A stretch of DNA of 64,000 nt from the NCBI GenBank assembly GCA_016927475.1, contig JAFGMO010000039.1, positions 1 to 64,000 of the forward strand, in the 5' to 3' direction. Shown here piece by piece: positions 48,729 to 57,019 of this stretch. A model generated the notes under the pieces. It had not been told where the DNA came from, did no database searches, and saw nothing but the letters and a program-made list of their open reading frames with translations. The DNA is from Candidatus Aminicenantota bacterium. Lineage in GTDB: Bacteria > Acidobacteriota > Aminicenantia > Aminicenantales > Aminicenantaceae. How positions within the stretch are numbered: the stretch's first letter is position 1; the number at the start of each line of letters is the position of its first letter. The position numbers and the translations under genes are program-made.

Positions 48729-50861
48729 ATGAGAAAATTCCCTTTGTGTTCTTTAACCGTACCGCTTCTGTTATTCATTACATTATTGTGTTATTCACCG
48801 CAGGCTACCGCATTATCTACAAAAAAAACTTCCCTTAATGTTCTTCTCATTTCCATCGACACCCTTCGGTCGGACAGGCTGAGCTGCTATGGTTCGAAGA
48901 CCTTAAAAACACCTCAGATTGATATTCTGGCAGAGCGGGGTGTTCTTTTCGAACGTGCTTTCGCTCACTCACCGACGACTCTTCCCGCCCATGCCAGCAT
49001 CCTTCTTGGAACAACCCCCAACCATCATGGAGTCCACGATAACACAAACTTTATCGTCAGGGATGAATTTACGACCTTGTCGGAATATCTCAAGGGAAAC
49101 GGCTATGCTACAGCCGCTTTTGTCGGGGCCTATCCCCTTGACGCCCGGTTTGGTCTCGACCAGGGTTTCGACGTTTACAATGACCACTACGGCAGCCAAA
49201 GCGCCAGGGGAAAATCCTTTTACGTTGAACGGAGGGCCGAGGAAGTTATGGCTCCCGCTTTGGACTGGCTCAAAGACCAAAAAGGTCCATGGTTTCTTTG
49301 GATCCACTGCTACGACCCTCATGAACCCTACGAACCACCAGAGCCTTTTTTGTCCCGATACAAAAATCCCTACGATGGTGAAGTAGCCTATGTGGATTCG
49401 GTCCTGGCCGAACTTTTCGGTTACCTGTCGTCACAAAATCTCTACCAACAAACCATTATAATATTTACCGGAGATCACGGAGAATCCCTTGGCGATCACG
49501 GAGAAGCCACCCATGCCTATCTGGCTTATAACAGCAGCCTATGGATCCCTTTAATTTTCACAGTGCCAGAAAGTAATGCCCGGACCGTTTTAAAACCGGT
49601 CAGCCATATTGACATCTTTCCTACGATTTGTGATCTTCTCGAAAAAAAACCGCCCAAAGACCTTCAGGGACAATCTTTGAAAAAAACCATCGAAGGAAAA
49701 AATCCGGCTGACGAAACCATATATTTCGAAGCTTTATACCCCTATTACAGCCGCGGATGGGCTCCCATCAGAGGTTTTATCGCCGACGGACTGAAATTTA
49801 TCGAATCACCCATACCCGAACTCTACGACCTGGAAAAGGACTTCAACGAGCTTCAAAACCTGGCACCCGGTCAAAAACTGGATGAATACAGGAAAAAGCT
49901 GGATCAGTTGATCGAAGAACAAACCCCGGCCGAGATATTGAACGCCCGAAGAAATCCCGATAAGCAAACCCTAAGGCGTCTTCAAAGCCTTGGATACATC
50001 GGGGGAACATCACCGGGAGAAGAAAAAAATTTTGGTCCGGACAAAGACGTTAAAATCATGCTCCCGTTTCATAGCAAGACTATGGAAGCCATGGATTATT
50101 ACCGAAGTGGCGATAAGAACCGGGCTGTCCGAATGCTCAAAGAAATCATCACCGAAAGAAAAGACATTGATGTCGCCTATTCCAATCTGGCTACGATATA
50201 CAAGGAAGAACGGAAACTGCATGAGGCACTTCTTGTCCTTGAAGAAGGATTGCAACACCTTCCCAAAAATTATGAGATTTTCTCCGCCTATCTCAACTTT
50301 CTAGTCAACGCCGGCGGTTTTCAAAAGCTTGTCGATACGTTTCACGCCTTTCAACTTAAAGAAAAAGAATCCATGCCTGAGCTATGGAATTATCTGGGCA
50401 TCGCCTATGCAAACCTGGGAGAATTTGAGAACGCCCAAAAAGCTTTTCAGAGGGTCTTTTCCATTGATCCCGAATATTCTTCAGCTTTCACCAATTTGGG
50501 TATCCTATATTACTCCCGCTACGCCCGAAGTGGGGATAAATCGGACTTTCAAAAAGCGGAAGAGACATTAAAAAAGGCACTGATGATCGAACCTGAAGAC
50601 ACCAAGGCATTAAACGGTTTGGGAGGACTTTATTTTCAGAATAAAAATTATGATATGGCGATAAGCCAATGGGAAAAAGTCCTGAAAATCGAGCCTTCGC
50701 ATAAAAATGCCCTCTTCAACCTGGGTACGGTCTATCTGGAAAAAGGAGACAAGAAAAAGGCCGGCACACATTTCAAAAATTACAAAAACAAATATTATGC
50801 CTCACTCTCACCAGCGGAAAAAAAACAGATCGATTCTTTGATCCTTAAATGCGGCCGCTGA
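48729..50861 (+). CDS. secreted sulfatase-like (alkaline phosphatase superfamily) protein with C-terminal TPR
   Basis: 710 residues, signal peptide about 1-29. Residues 36-440 have the sulfatase fold: ISIDTLRSDRLSCYG (metal Asp44), GDHGESLGDHGEATHAY (metal Asp/His) and WIHCYDPHEPYEPP. Where a sulfatase has the Cys/Ser-x-Pro-x-Arg formylglycine motif, this protein reads Thr84-Leu-Pro86-Ala-His88. So it cannot be a formylglycine sulfatase; a Thr nucleophile, as in phosphotransferase-type members, is likely. Residues about 440-700 are TPR repeats (LWNYLGIAYANLGEFENAQK, FTNLGILYY, LNGLGGLYFQNKNYDMAI). The target is unknown. Confidence 0.88.
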   Translation: MRKFPLCSLTVPLLLFITLLCYSPQATALSTKKTSLNVLLISIDTLRSDRLSCYGSKTLKTPQIDILAERGVLFERAFAHSPTTLPAHASILLGTTPNHHGVHDNTNFIVRDEFTTLSEYLKGNGYATAAFVGAYPLDARFGLDQGFDVYNDHYGSQSARGKSFYVERRAEEVMAPALDWLKDQKGPWFLWIHCYDPHEPYEPPEPFLSRYKNPYDGEVAYVDSVLAELFGYLSSQNLYQQTIIIFTGDHGESLGDHGEATHAYLAYNSSLWIPLIFTVPESNARTVLKPVSHIDIFPTICDLLEKKPPKDLQGQSLKKTIEGKNPADETIYFEALYPYYSRGWAPIRGFIADGLKFIESPIPELYDLEKDFNELQNLAPGQKLDEYRKKLDQLIEEQTPAEILNARRNPDKQTLRRLQSLGYIGGTSPGEEKNFGPDKDVKIMLPFHSKTMEAMDYYRSGDKNRAVRMLKEIITERKDIDVAYSNLATIYKEERKLHEALLVLEEGLQHLPKNYEIFSAYLNFLVNAGGFQKLVDTFHAFQLKEKESMPELWNYLGIAYANLGEFENAQKAFQRVFSIDPEYSSAFTNLGILYYSRYARSGDKSDFQKAEETLKKALMIEPEDTKALNGLGGLYFQNKNYDMAISQWEKVLKIEPSHKNALFNLGTVYLEKGDKKKAGTHFKNYKNKYYASLSPAEKKQIDSLILKCGR

Positions 50862-50876
50862 TCAGGTTTTCCTTGT

Positions 50877-52214
50877 TCAAGTATCAATAGCCCTTAATCC
50901 CCGGTCGTGGTCGGCTTTGAATTGCTTCAAACGCTCTTCCAGAAGGGGGAACATCTCTTTGCCGGTCAATGAAACGCAGGCCCGAATGCCCTCTTCACGG
51001 CTGCTGCCGGTCGTCACCAGAGATATGGAGCTTATGCCATAATAAAGAAGTTCCTCCACGAGTTCGACACCCGTAAATCCTGGGTAGGAAAGTGTGAAAT
51101 AGAAGCCGTCCGCTAATGGTTCGTTCTCATCCTTGTCGTAGACCAGCTTGAATCCATTGGAGATAAAAAGCTTCTTCATGACTGCGGCCCTCTCAGCATA
51201 CTCCCGGACAGGTTCCAGGAAGTTGAAACGGCCGTCATTTACAGCCTTCAGCAAACCCGCCAATCCATATTGATTGGAATGAGAAACCCCTGAACTCAGA
51301 GCATACATAGCGCCGAATATGTATGCCCGCCCAAAAATATCGCTTCCAAAAAATTTCTTGAGGTTTTCCGACTTGGAATCGAACAATTTATCCGAAATTG
51401 CGGTCATTCCGATCCGCTGACCCGCTAGACTGAAGGACTTAGAACTGGAGATTAAAAGTATGTAGTTGTCCGTATAGTTGGCCACCGTAGGAATAAAGGG
51501 AGGTTTTCCCGGTATGGAATAATCTTTTCGAAAATCCATTCCAATATAAGCCAGGTCTTCCAGGATAACGACATCGTATTTGGTCGCCATTTCCCCGATG
51601 ATACCCAGCTCCTTTTCGGTAAACACGATCCAGGATGGATTATTCGGATTGGAATAAAGCACACATCCAACATCTCCCGCCTCCAGCATGGATTCCAGCT
51701 TGCCGCGCAGCTTATCTCCCCGGAAATTATAGATGTCGAAGTTCCGGCTTTCCAGACCGATTACATGCGTCTGTCTTTTATTGACGGGAAAACCGGGATC
51801 GATGAAAAGAAGTTTATCCTTTCCTTTTATTCGCCGGGTAGTAACCATCATGCCCATGTAACAGCCCTGCATGGAACCAACCGTAGGGAAGCAACATTCG
51901 GTTCTGACTTTAATATTGATAAAATTTTCAACAAAACGGGAAATCTCTTTTTTCAACTCAGGTATTCCGTCAAAGGGGGGATATTTCGAGCCTACGCCCT
52001 TTTTCAAGGCATCGATCTCCGCCTCGATCGCGATTTGAGGAGGATCGAGACCCGGAACGCCCATCTCCATACGAATAAATTTCTGTCCTGTGGCTTCCTC
52101 GATGTTGTCAACGATACGGTTAAGCTCCCGGATGGATGCCCTGCCGGGACAATCCAGGTTCATTTCCTTGATTTTTTCTTTGACGACACTTCTCTTAATG
52201 GGTGTCTCCATCAT
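50877..52214 (-). CDS. PLP-dependent class I/II aminotransferase
   Basis: 445 residues, AGGAG 6 nt before the first ATG. Fold-type I features: VGSMQGCYMG (cofactor phosphate loop), YSNPNNPSWIVF, DVVILEDLAYIGMD (Asp pairing with the pyridine N) and the Schiff-base Lys in SSSKSFSLAGQRIGM. The C-terminal domain is complete. The branch resembles aromatic/branched-chain or alanine-type transaminases; substrate not determined. The gene is convergent with the sulfatase-like gene, 16 bp away, and stands alone. Confidence 0.9.
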   Translation of the reverse strand: MMETPIKRSVVKEKIKEMNLDCPGRASIRELNRIVDNIEEATGQKFIRMEMGVPGLDPPQIAIEAEIDALKKGVGSKYPPFDGIPELKKEISRFVENFINIKVRTECCFPTVGSMQGCYMGMMVTTRRIKGKDKLLFIDPGFPVNKRQTHVIGLESRNFDIYNFRGDKLRGKLESMLEAGDVGCVLYSNPNNPSWIVFTEKELGIIGEMATKYDVVILEDLAYIGMDFRKDYSIPGKPPFIPTVANYTDNYILLISSSKSFSLAGQRIGMTAISDKLFDSKSENLKKFFGSDIFGRAYIFGAMYALSSGVSHSNQYGLAGLLKAVNDGRFNFLEPVREYAERAAVMKKLFISNGFKLVYDKDENEPLADGFYFTLSYPGFTGVELVEELLYYGISSISLVTTGSSREEGIRACVSLTGKEMFPLLEERLKQFKADHDRGLRAIDT

Positions 52215-52499
52215 TCTTTTCTCCTTTTATGAGGGCTCCAGGCCCGCTGAACATGACTATCATTTATGTAGTTTTTCAACCGGCCCAATCTTCCCCGGCC
52301 GCCAAAAGAAAATCCATCAAAAATGAAATATCTCCGGCGAAAAAAAGTAATGCGGAAATCTGCGGAGAAACAGGGGAGTTAAATAAGAAATATTTGATAA
52401 AATGAGGTTCGTCAGATGTCACGGCAGCCGATTTTTTAAAAGCGTTAGAAAAGAGACATTCTAACAGAATTAACCATTTTTTGAAACCAAAGAAAAATC
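52215..52499. other. gene-free stretch, nothing recognised
   Basis: Together with the repeat end at 52500-52523, about 309 bp without a gene. No coding frame, hairpin with T-tract or RNA motif recognised. It should contain the minus-strand promoter of the aminotransferase gene, but I cannot place one with confidence. Confidence 0.4.
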
Positions 52500-52523
52500 G
52501 GCCGAATTTATTAATAATGCAGG
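52500..52523. repeat. single end of the palindromic repeat family
   Basis: Reads GGCCGAATTTATTAATAATG and then CAGG, one substitution away from the right end of copy 1 (27369-27392). It ends directly against the TTA (52524-52526), the stop codon of the minus-strand gene. No left partner is seen within several hundred bp. Confidence 0.65.
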
Positions 52524-53381
52524 TTAATAGCGCACATCCGTCTCAACCGAAAAAAATTTATGCCGGGTGTAAGAAACCGATGTTTCGGAATGGATGACTT
52601 TTGTTCCGTCTTCTTTGAGATAGGCCTCTTCGATGAACAATCGGCTGGGAAAACGAATTCCATTTTTTTCCACTTTGTACTCGGCCGTAACGGTAATGAT
52701 GGGTTCGAGTCCGGCCCCTCTTGCTCTCTCAACAAGATGTGAATAGTTTTCCAAGGCCTCCTGATTCCACCTGACTTTGACGATTCCGGCATCGCTCTCC
52801 CGGATCCAAAGCGTGCCCGCAAAACGAGGATCCTCGGAAAAAAATTTAGGTGAGGCTTCCACCACCAGGATGGTTTCTTGGCCCCAGATTTCCTTATGAC
52901 TTACGGTGAAATCATACCGATCCCGCCAATACTGGCTCAAAACCATAGGCGCAAAGACAATTCTTTTATAAGAAAATTGGTGTGTTTTCAGGTCCGAAGT
53001 TTTTTTTATCACCGGTTTTCCATCCTCTTGCAGAAGGATTCTTTTTTCTTCCGTTTCGCCGTCCTTATAAATGAGCTGGTAATCATAAACAAAGGTTTTT
53101 TTTTCGACTCTCCGGAATTTTCCCCTAACAAACCTGGGAATACTTTTGCTGTGTCTGGTCTTAACGACTTTTTCCGTGACCTCCTCAAGACAAACATAAT
53201 CAAAAGCGGCCTTCTCCAATTTTCCGCAGTACTCGGATATTTTATCCAAAAAGGAAGAAAGGTTGGGACTCTCGGAGAATTGAGGATCCCACGATTTTGA
53301 CCCTTGGGATAATAATGAAACACAGGCAAAAAGAAAAAGAAGAGGCGCCCTTATTTTAACAAAAAATTTGTAAAAGACCAT
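52524..53381 (-). CDS. secreted LolA-like protein, function unknown
   Basis: 285 residues, signal peptide about 1-25. Residues 40-280 show a beta-rich pattern like LolA/outer-membrane lipoprotein-sorting folds: FVYDYQLIYKDGETEEKRIL, WGQETILVVEASPKFF, GTLWIRESDAGIVKVRW, IITVTAEYKVEKNGIRFPSR. A conserved-looking early segment is DYVCLEEVTEKVV. I do not recognise a named family beyond this resemblance. It follows the VWFA-type gene by 171 bp in the same direction and may act with it. Its stop codon touches a repeat end. Confidence 0.68.
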   Translation of the reverse strand: MVFYKFFVKIRAPLLFLFACVSLLSQGSKSWDPQFSESPNLSSFLDKISEYCGKLEKAAFDYVCLEEVTEKVVKTRHSKSIPRFVRGKFRRVEKKTFVYDYQLIYKDGETEEKRILLQEDGKPVIKKTSDLKTHQFSYKRIVFAPMVLSQYWRDRYDFTVSHKEIWGQETILVVEASPKFFSEDPRFAGTLWIRESDAGIVKVRWNQEALENYSHLVERARGAGLEPIITVTAEYKVEKNGIRFPSRLFIEEAYLKEDGTKVIHSETSVSYTRHKFFSVETDVRY

Positions 53382-53552
53382 TACTCACCCCAAAATTCAG
53401 CCCTACCAGGGTTTTTCCGAAATACAGACAAAGTATAATGCAACATTTATGCCAGTACGGCAACCCCTTGTGATTCCGGTCGGAATATAAATAAGCGTCC
53501 TGTTTTTATGGCATCTGTTTCTCAGAAGGGACAACCGTTTTTTCTTTTTTAT

Positions 53553-55571
53553 TCAGCGAACCTCAAAGAAAAAAGATGTAGCGTTGCTTAAACCGGACAA
53601 GCTTTCACTCAGATGAAGAATAAGCTCGTAACCACCCGGCTTCAGTTGAGGCAACACGATTCTCGACAAAAGACAAACAGCCGCATCCCTATTCTCAATT
53701 GCTTCATGAAAAACCTCAATAGGAGATTCCCTACCCGATGACAGCGATTTTAGAAAAGCCTTCATATCGAAACGGGGCTTTATACCGGCCGGAGGAAAAA
53801 CTCGGGTTACAGCCATCAAACTTTTTGTGTTTATAGGAATTTCACCGACAACCGGGATCAAGTTTTTGGCCAAAAAAGGATAAATATCCCCCAAGGAAGG
53901 AGCCGCTTGGTTTTGCCGGGATAACCTTATATACTGAACATCTTTCAAGGGCCTCAGAAAAAGAGAAGGAAAAACTTCCAGCTTTTGAGTTGATGGTTCC
54001 GGGATTTCCAGTCCGGCCAATCCCACCGCTCCTCTTCCTGATTTCATGTTCCGAACGGCTACGCGGCATTCGTATTGTCCGGGCTTTAGGGAAAAGCATG
54101 AATACATGCTGATATTTTTTGCCGGGATTCCGGAAAAATCGACCTCTCCACGGTATGAATCGACAATGGTCTGCGTTGCATCGATGATGAACGCCACAAC
54201 TTCCACCTGTCCATCCAGAATATCCTGCAGCTGTTCACTGGACAGACAAAAAATTAAAGCACTGTTCGAAGTATTCCCGCCGGAATAAACCAGTATCCTG
54301 GCAGAAAACACCTCCGGCGCCTGGGAATAAGGGTTATCGCCCAAAACCAGGTCGACCAGATGCAGGGACTTTTCAAGATCGGACATCTTCAAAAAAGGTT
54401 TGGGATTGTAGTAACCCGCCTGAGCGGAAACAAGATATTGAGGATTTTTAACCTTGACCTGAATCCGGTGGAAGGCGCCATCCCATCTGGTATCTATATA
54501 ATAACCGAGAACATAATAATTTCCGGTCAATGTCTGGATGTCCTCGGCGATGGATTCGTATTCGCCGATATCTTCATACATTTTCCCCCCAGAAAGCTCG
54601 GCCATGGCCGCCAGGGTTCCTAAATCCAGCCTGTCGAATATGCCTCGAAAATTCCCCCTTTTTTTCATGGCATTTACCGCAAAAACCTGACAATTGGCTG
54701 CGGCCAACTCCCGCCCCATCCAGGCAAAAGCTCCCTTAGCCCTTGAGACACTGCCGCCCGAGAAAAAGAGAATACTCTTCTGGCCGGGAATAAATGCCAA
54801 GGCCTTGGCAACCTCGGTAATCTCCCGTGTCATATCCCCAAGCCCTCTTCGCACATGGGCCAGTCCGGGATTATGAAAAGGGCGGACAAAGTCGTCGGCG
54901 ATATTCCCGGGGCCCTCTTGCCCTCCCGACTTAAGGTTCGGGTTTATACCTTGGTCTCTAGACTCCGCTTTATGGCTCTTCATGTCTTTTTCCGCCTTTG
55001 CAAACTCATCTTCCAAAGTGAGCCCAGGGGGGGTTTTACCAAGAGGAACCCTTTCCGCCTTCCTGATGGCTTGCTTGACCCGCTCAAAATCCGAAGTCAG
55101 ATAAACTTTCAGGTTAAGACCGGTCAATGGATCAAAGGTTAAATAACCGATTTCATCCCCCGGTATAAGCTGGGTTTCGATGAAATGAAGGGCCGCTTTT
55201 TTTGATTCCAGAATTCCTGTATCATCATTGGATAATGTGTCGAGCAGGATAAAAAATTTCCGTTTCATCCGGGCCTGGACGGGTCCTGATGGTAAAATTT
55301 TTTCTTCAGGGCTTAACTTTCCCAGCAAATGCTGCTCGAAGTCCGTAATTTTTTGCTCGATACCGTTATCGAAAAGAACAAAATCCTCCCGGCTTAAGTC
55401 GGCTACGGGAAGCCCTTTTTTGTCCATTACATAAACCTGAACAAGTTTCAAAACAACAACCGTTTCATGTTTCGGCTCTTCCTGAATCCCTCCAGAAAAA
55501 GGAAATCCCAAACAAACAAAAACGGTCGTCAATACAGATATCCAAACAAACACTATTTTTTTTTCATTCAT
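53553..55571 (-). CDS. secreted VWFA-related Acidobacterial-type protein
   Basis: 672 residues from the ATG at 55571 with GGAGG upstream; a TTG five codons earlier would overlap the SD. Signal peptide about 1-25. VVVLKLVQVYVMDKKGLPV and DLSREDFVLFDNGIEQKIT form the entry module of the VWFA-related Acidobacterial family. The von Willebrand A-like domain (about 100-370) has FFILLDTLSNDDTGI in place of a full MIDAS DxSxS, and SILFFSGGS later. The C-terminal 300 residues are beta-rich. The family is enriched in Acidobacteriota and relatives, so it informs the taxonomic guess. Function unknown, likely adhesion or surface assembly. Confidence 0.85.
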   Translation of the reverse strand: MNEKKIVFVWISVLTTVFVCLGFPFSGGIQEEPKHETVVVLKLVQVYVMDKKGLPVADLSREDFVLFDNGIEQKITDFEQHLLGKLSPEEKILPSGPVQARMKRKFFILLDTLSNDDTGILESKKAALHFIETQLIPGDEIGYLTFDPLTGLNLKVYLTSDFERVKQAIRKAERVPLGKTPPGLTLEDEFAKAEKDMKSHKAESRDQGINPNLKSGGQEGPGNIADDFVRPFHNPGLAHVRRGLGDMTREITEVAKALAFIPGQKSILFFSGGSVSRAKGAFAWMGRELAAANCQVFAVNAMKKRGNFRGIFDRLDLGTLAAMAELSGGKMYEDIGEYESIAEDIQTLTGNYYVLGYYIDTRWDGAFHRIQVKVKNPQYLVSAQAGYYNPKPFLKMSDLEKSLHLVDLVLGDNPYSQAPEVFSARILVYSGGNTSNSALIFCLSSEQLQDILDGQVEVVAFIIDATQTIVDSYRGEVDFSGIPAKNISMYSCFSLKPGQYECRVAVRNMKSGRGAVGLAGLEIPEPSTQKLEVFPSLFLRPLKDVQYIRLSRQNQAAPSLGDIYPFLAKNLIPVVGEIPINTKSLMAVTRVFPPAGIKPRFDMKAFLKSLSSGRESPIEVFHEAIENRDAAVCLLSRIVLPQLKPGGYELILHLSESLSGLSNATSFFFEVR

Positions 55572-55838
55572 TCCGTCCTCCCTCAACCGTATCAGGCCGG
55601 TAACATCCCGTCCTGGATACCCGGTTTTCCATCATGGAAAGACCTTCAAGCATGAATACGATCTTAAATGAGAAAACGTTATATAATGAACGTGACAATG
55701 ATGATTTTATTCCATCACCTTTTCCTTTATTATGGAAAGGGCGGTTCTTGGCTCAGAAGCCGGATTTTTTCGCTCATTCCGGCCCGGATCCTTGTCCCGT
55801 CCAGCCCGTATCGTACCGTCAAGGGAAGGAGGAATCCC

Positions 55839-56870
55839 ATGAAGGCCATGGTCATGAATGAAATAAGCGATCTTCGATCGAACAAAAAACCACTTGAATG
55901 GACCGACGTTCCCATGCCTGAACCGGCAGAAAAGGAACTTCTGCTGAAGGTCCTAACCTGCGGCGTCTGTCACACGGAGCTGGATGAAATCGAAGGGAGG
56001 ACTCCGCCTCCTCGTCTGCCGGTCATTCCGGGACACCAGATCGTCGGGCAGGTAGAAAAAACCGGCGGCAAAGTTACCCGTTTCAAACCCGGAGACAGGG
56101 TGGGTGTCGCCTGGATATTTTCGGCCTGCGGAAAATGCAAATTTTGTCTCAACGGAAATGAAAATCTCTGCCCCGATTTCAAAGCCACGGGAAGAGACGC
56201 CGATGGAGGGTATGCCGAATATATGACCGTTCCGGAAGATTTCGCCGTTTCCATTCCCGATGGTTTTTCCGACCTGGAAGCCGCTCCCCTGCTTTGTGCG
56301 GGCGCCATCGGCTATCGGTCTTTAAAGCTGACAACAGTCAAAGACGGAGGACGGCTGGGCTTGACGGGCTTCGGCGCTTCCGGACATCTAGTTCTGAAAA
56401 TGGTCCGCTATAAGCTTCCCCATACAGAAGTTTACGTCTTCGCCCGAAGTCCGGTAGAACGGGAATTCGCCCTTCAGTTGGGAGCCGTTTGGGCGGGAGA
56501 GACCTCGGAATCGAGCCCATATAAACTGGACAGCATCATCGATACGACTCCCGTCTGGAAACCGGTTGTCGAAGCTCTTCGCAACCTGGAAAGCGGGGGA
56601 AGGCTGGTCATAAACGCCATCCGCAAGGAACACACCGACCAGGATTGGCTTCTTAACTTGGATTATCCGCGGGATTTGTGGATGGAAAAAGAGATAAAAA
56701 GCGTGGCCAACGTGGAGCGAGCGGACGTCAGTGAATTTCTCAAACTGGCCGCTGAGATCCCCATCAAACCAGAAGTTCAAAGCTATTCCCTTGAGGATGC
56801 CAACCGGGCCCTTCTGGAAATCAAAGAAAGAAAAATCAGGGGAGCCAAAGTCCTCGAGGTCAGCCGGTAA
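55839..56870 (+). CDS. zinc-dependent alcohol dehydrogenase (MDR family)
   Basis: 343 residues from the ATG at 55839, with AAGGAGG 5 nt upstream; an open frame continues upstream but lacks family sequence. Catalytic zinc ligands: Cys in CGVCHTELDE, His in IPGHQIVG. The structural zinc site is CGKCKFCLNGNENLC. The NAD(P) loop is GLTGFGASGHLVLKM, where the usual GxGxxG appears as GFGASG. It oxidises or reduces alcohols; the group resembles AdhP-like enzymes with an atypical nucleotide motif. A TATAAT at 55682-55687 implies a 145-nt leader. Monocistronic. Confidence 0.93.
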   Translation: MKAMVMNEISDLRSNKKPLEWTDVPMPEPAEKELLLKVLTCGVCHTELDEIEGRTPPPRLPVIPGHQIVGQVEKTGGKVTRFKPGDRVGVAWIFSACGKCKFCLNGNENLCPDFKATGRDADGGYAEYMTVPEDFAVSIPDGFSDLEAAPLLCAGAIGYRSLKLTTVKDGGRLGLTGFGASGHLVLKMVRYKLPHTEVYVFARSPVEREFALQLGAVWAGETSESSPYKLDSIIDTTPVWKPVVEALRNLESGGRLVINAIRKEHTDQDWLLNLDYPRDLWMEKEIKSVANVERADVSEFLKLAAEIPIKPEVQSYSLEDANRALLEIKERKIRGAKVLEVSR

Positions 56871-57019
56871 AAAGACCATCAACCTGAAAACTGACAATCT
56901 GCAGATGAGACTGAAACGCGGCAGCCCCTGTGATCTTTCGATCAGGCTTGTAAGATCTGCTGGATATAATACAGATCAGCCATTATCCGGCCTATTGCCC
57001 CGGATTTTATGCTCGAACG

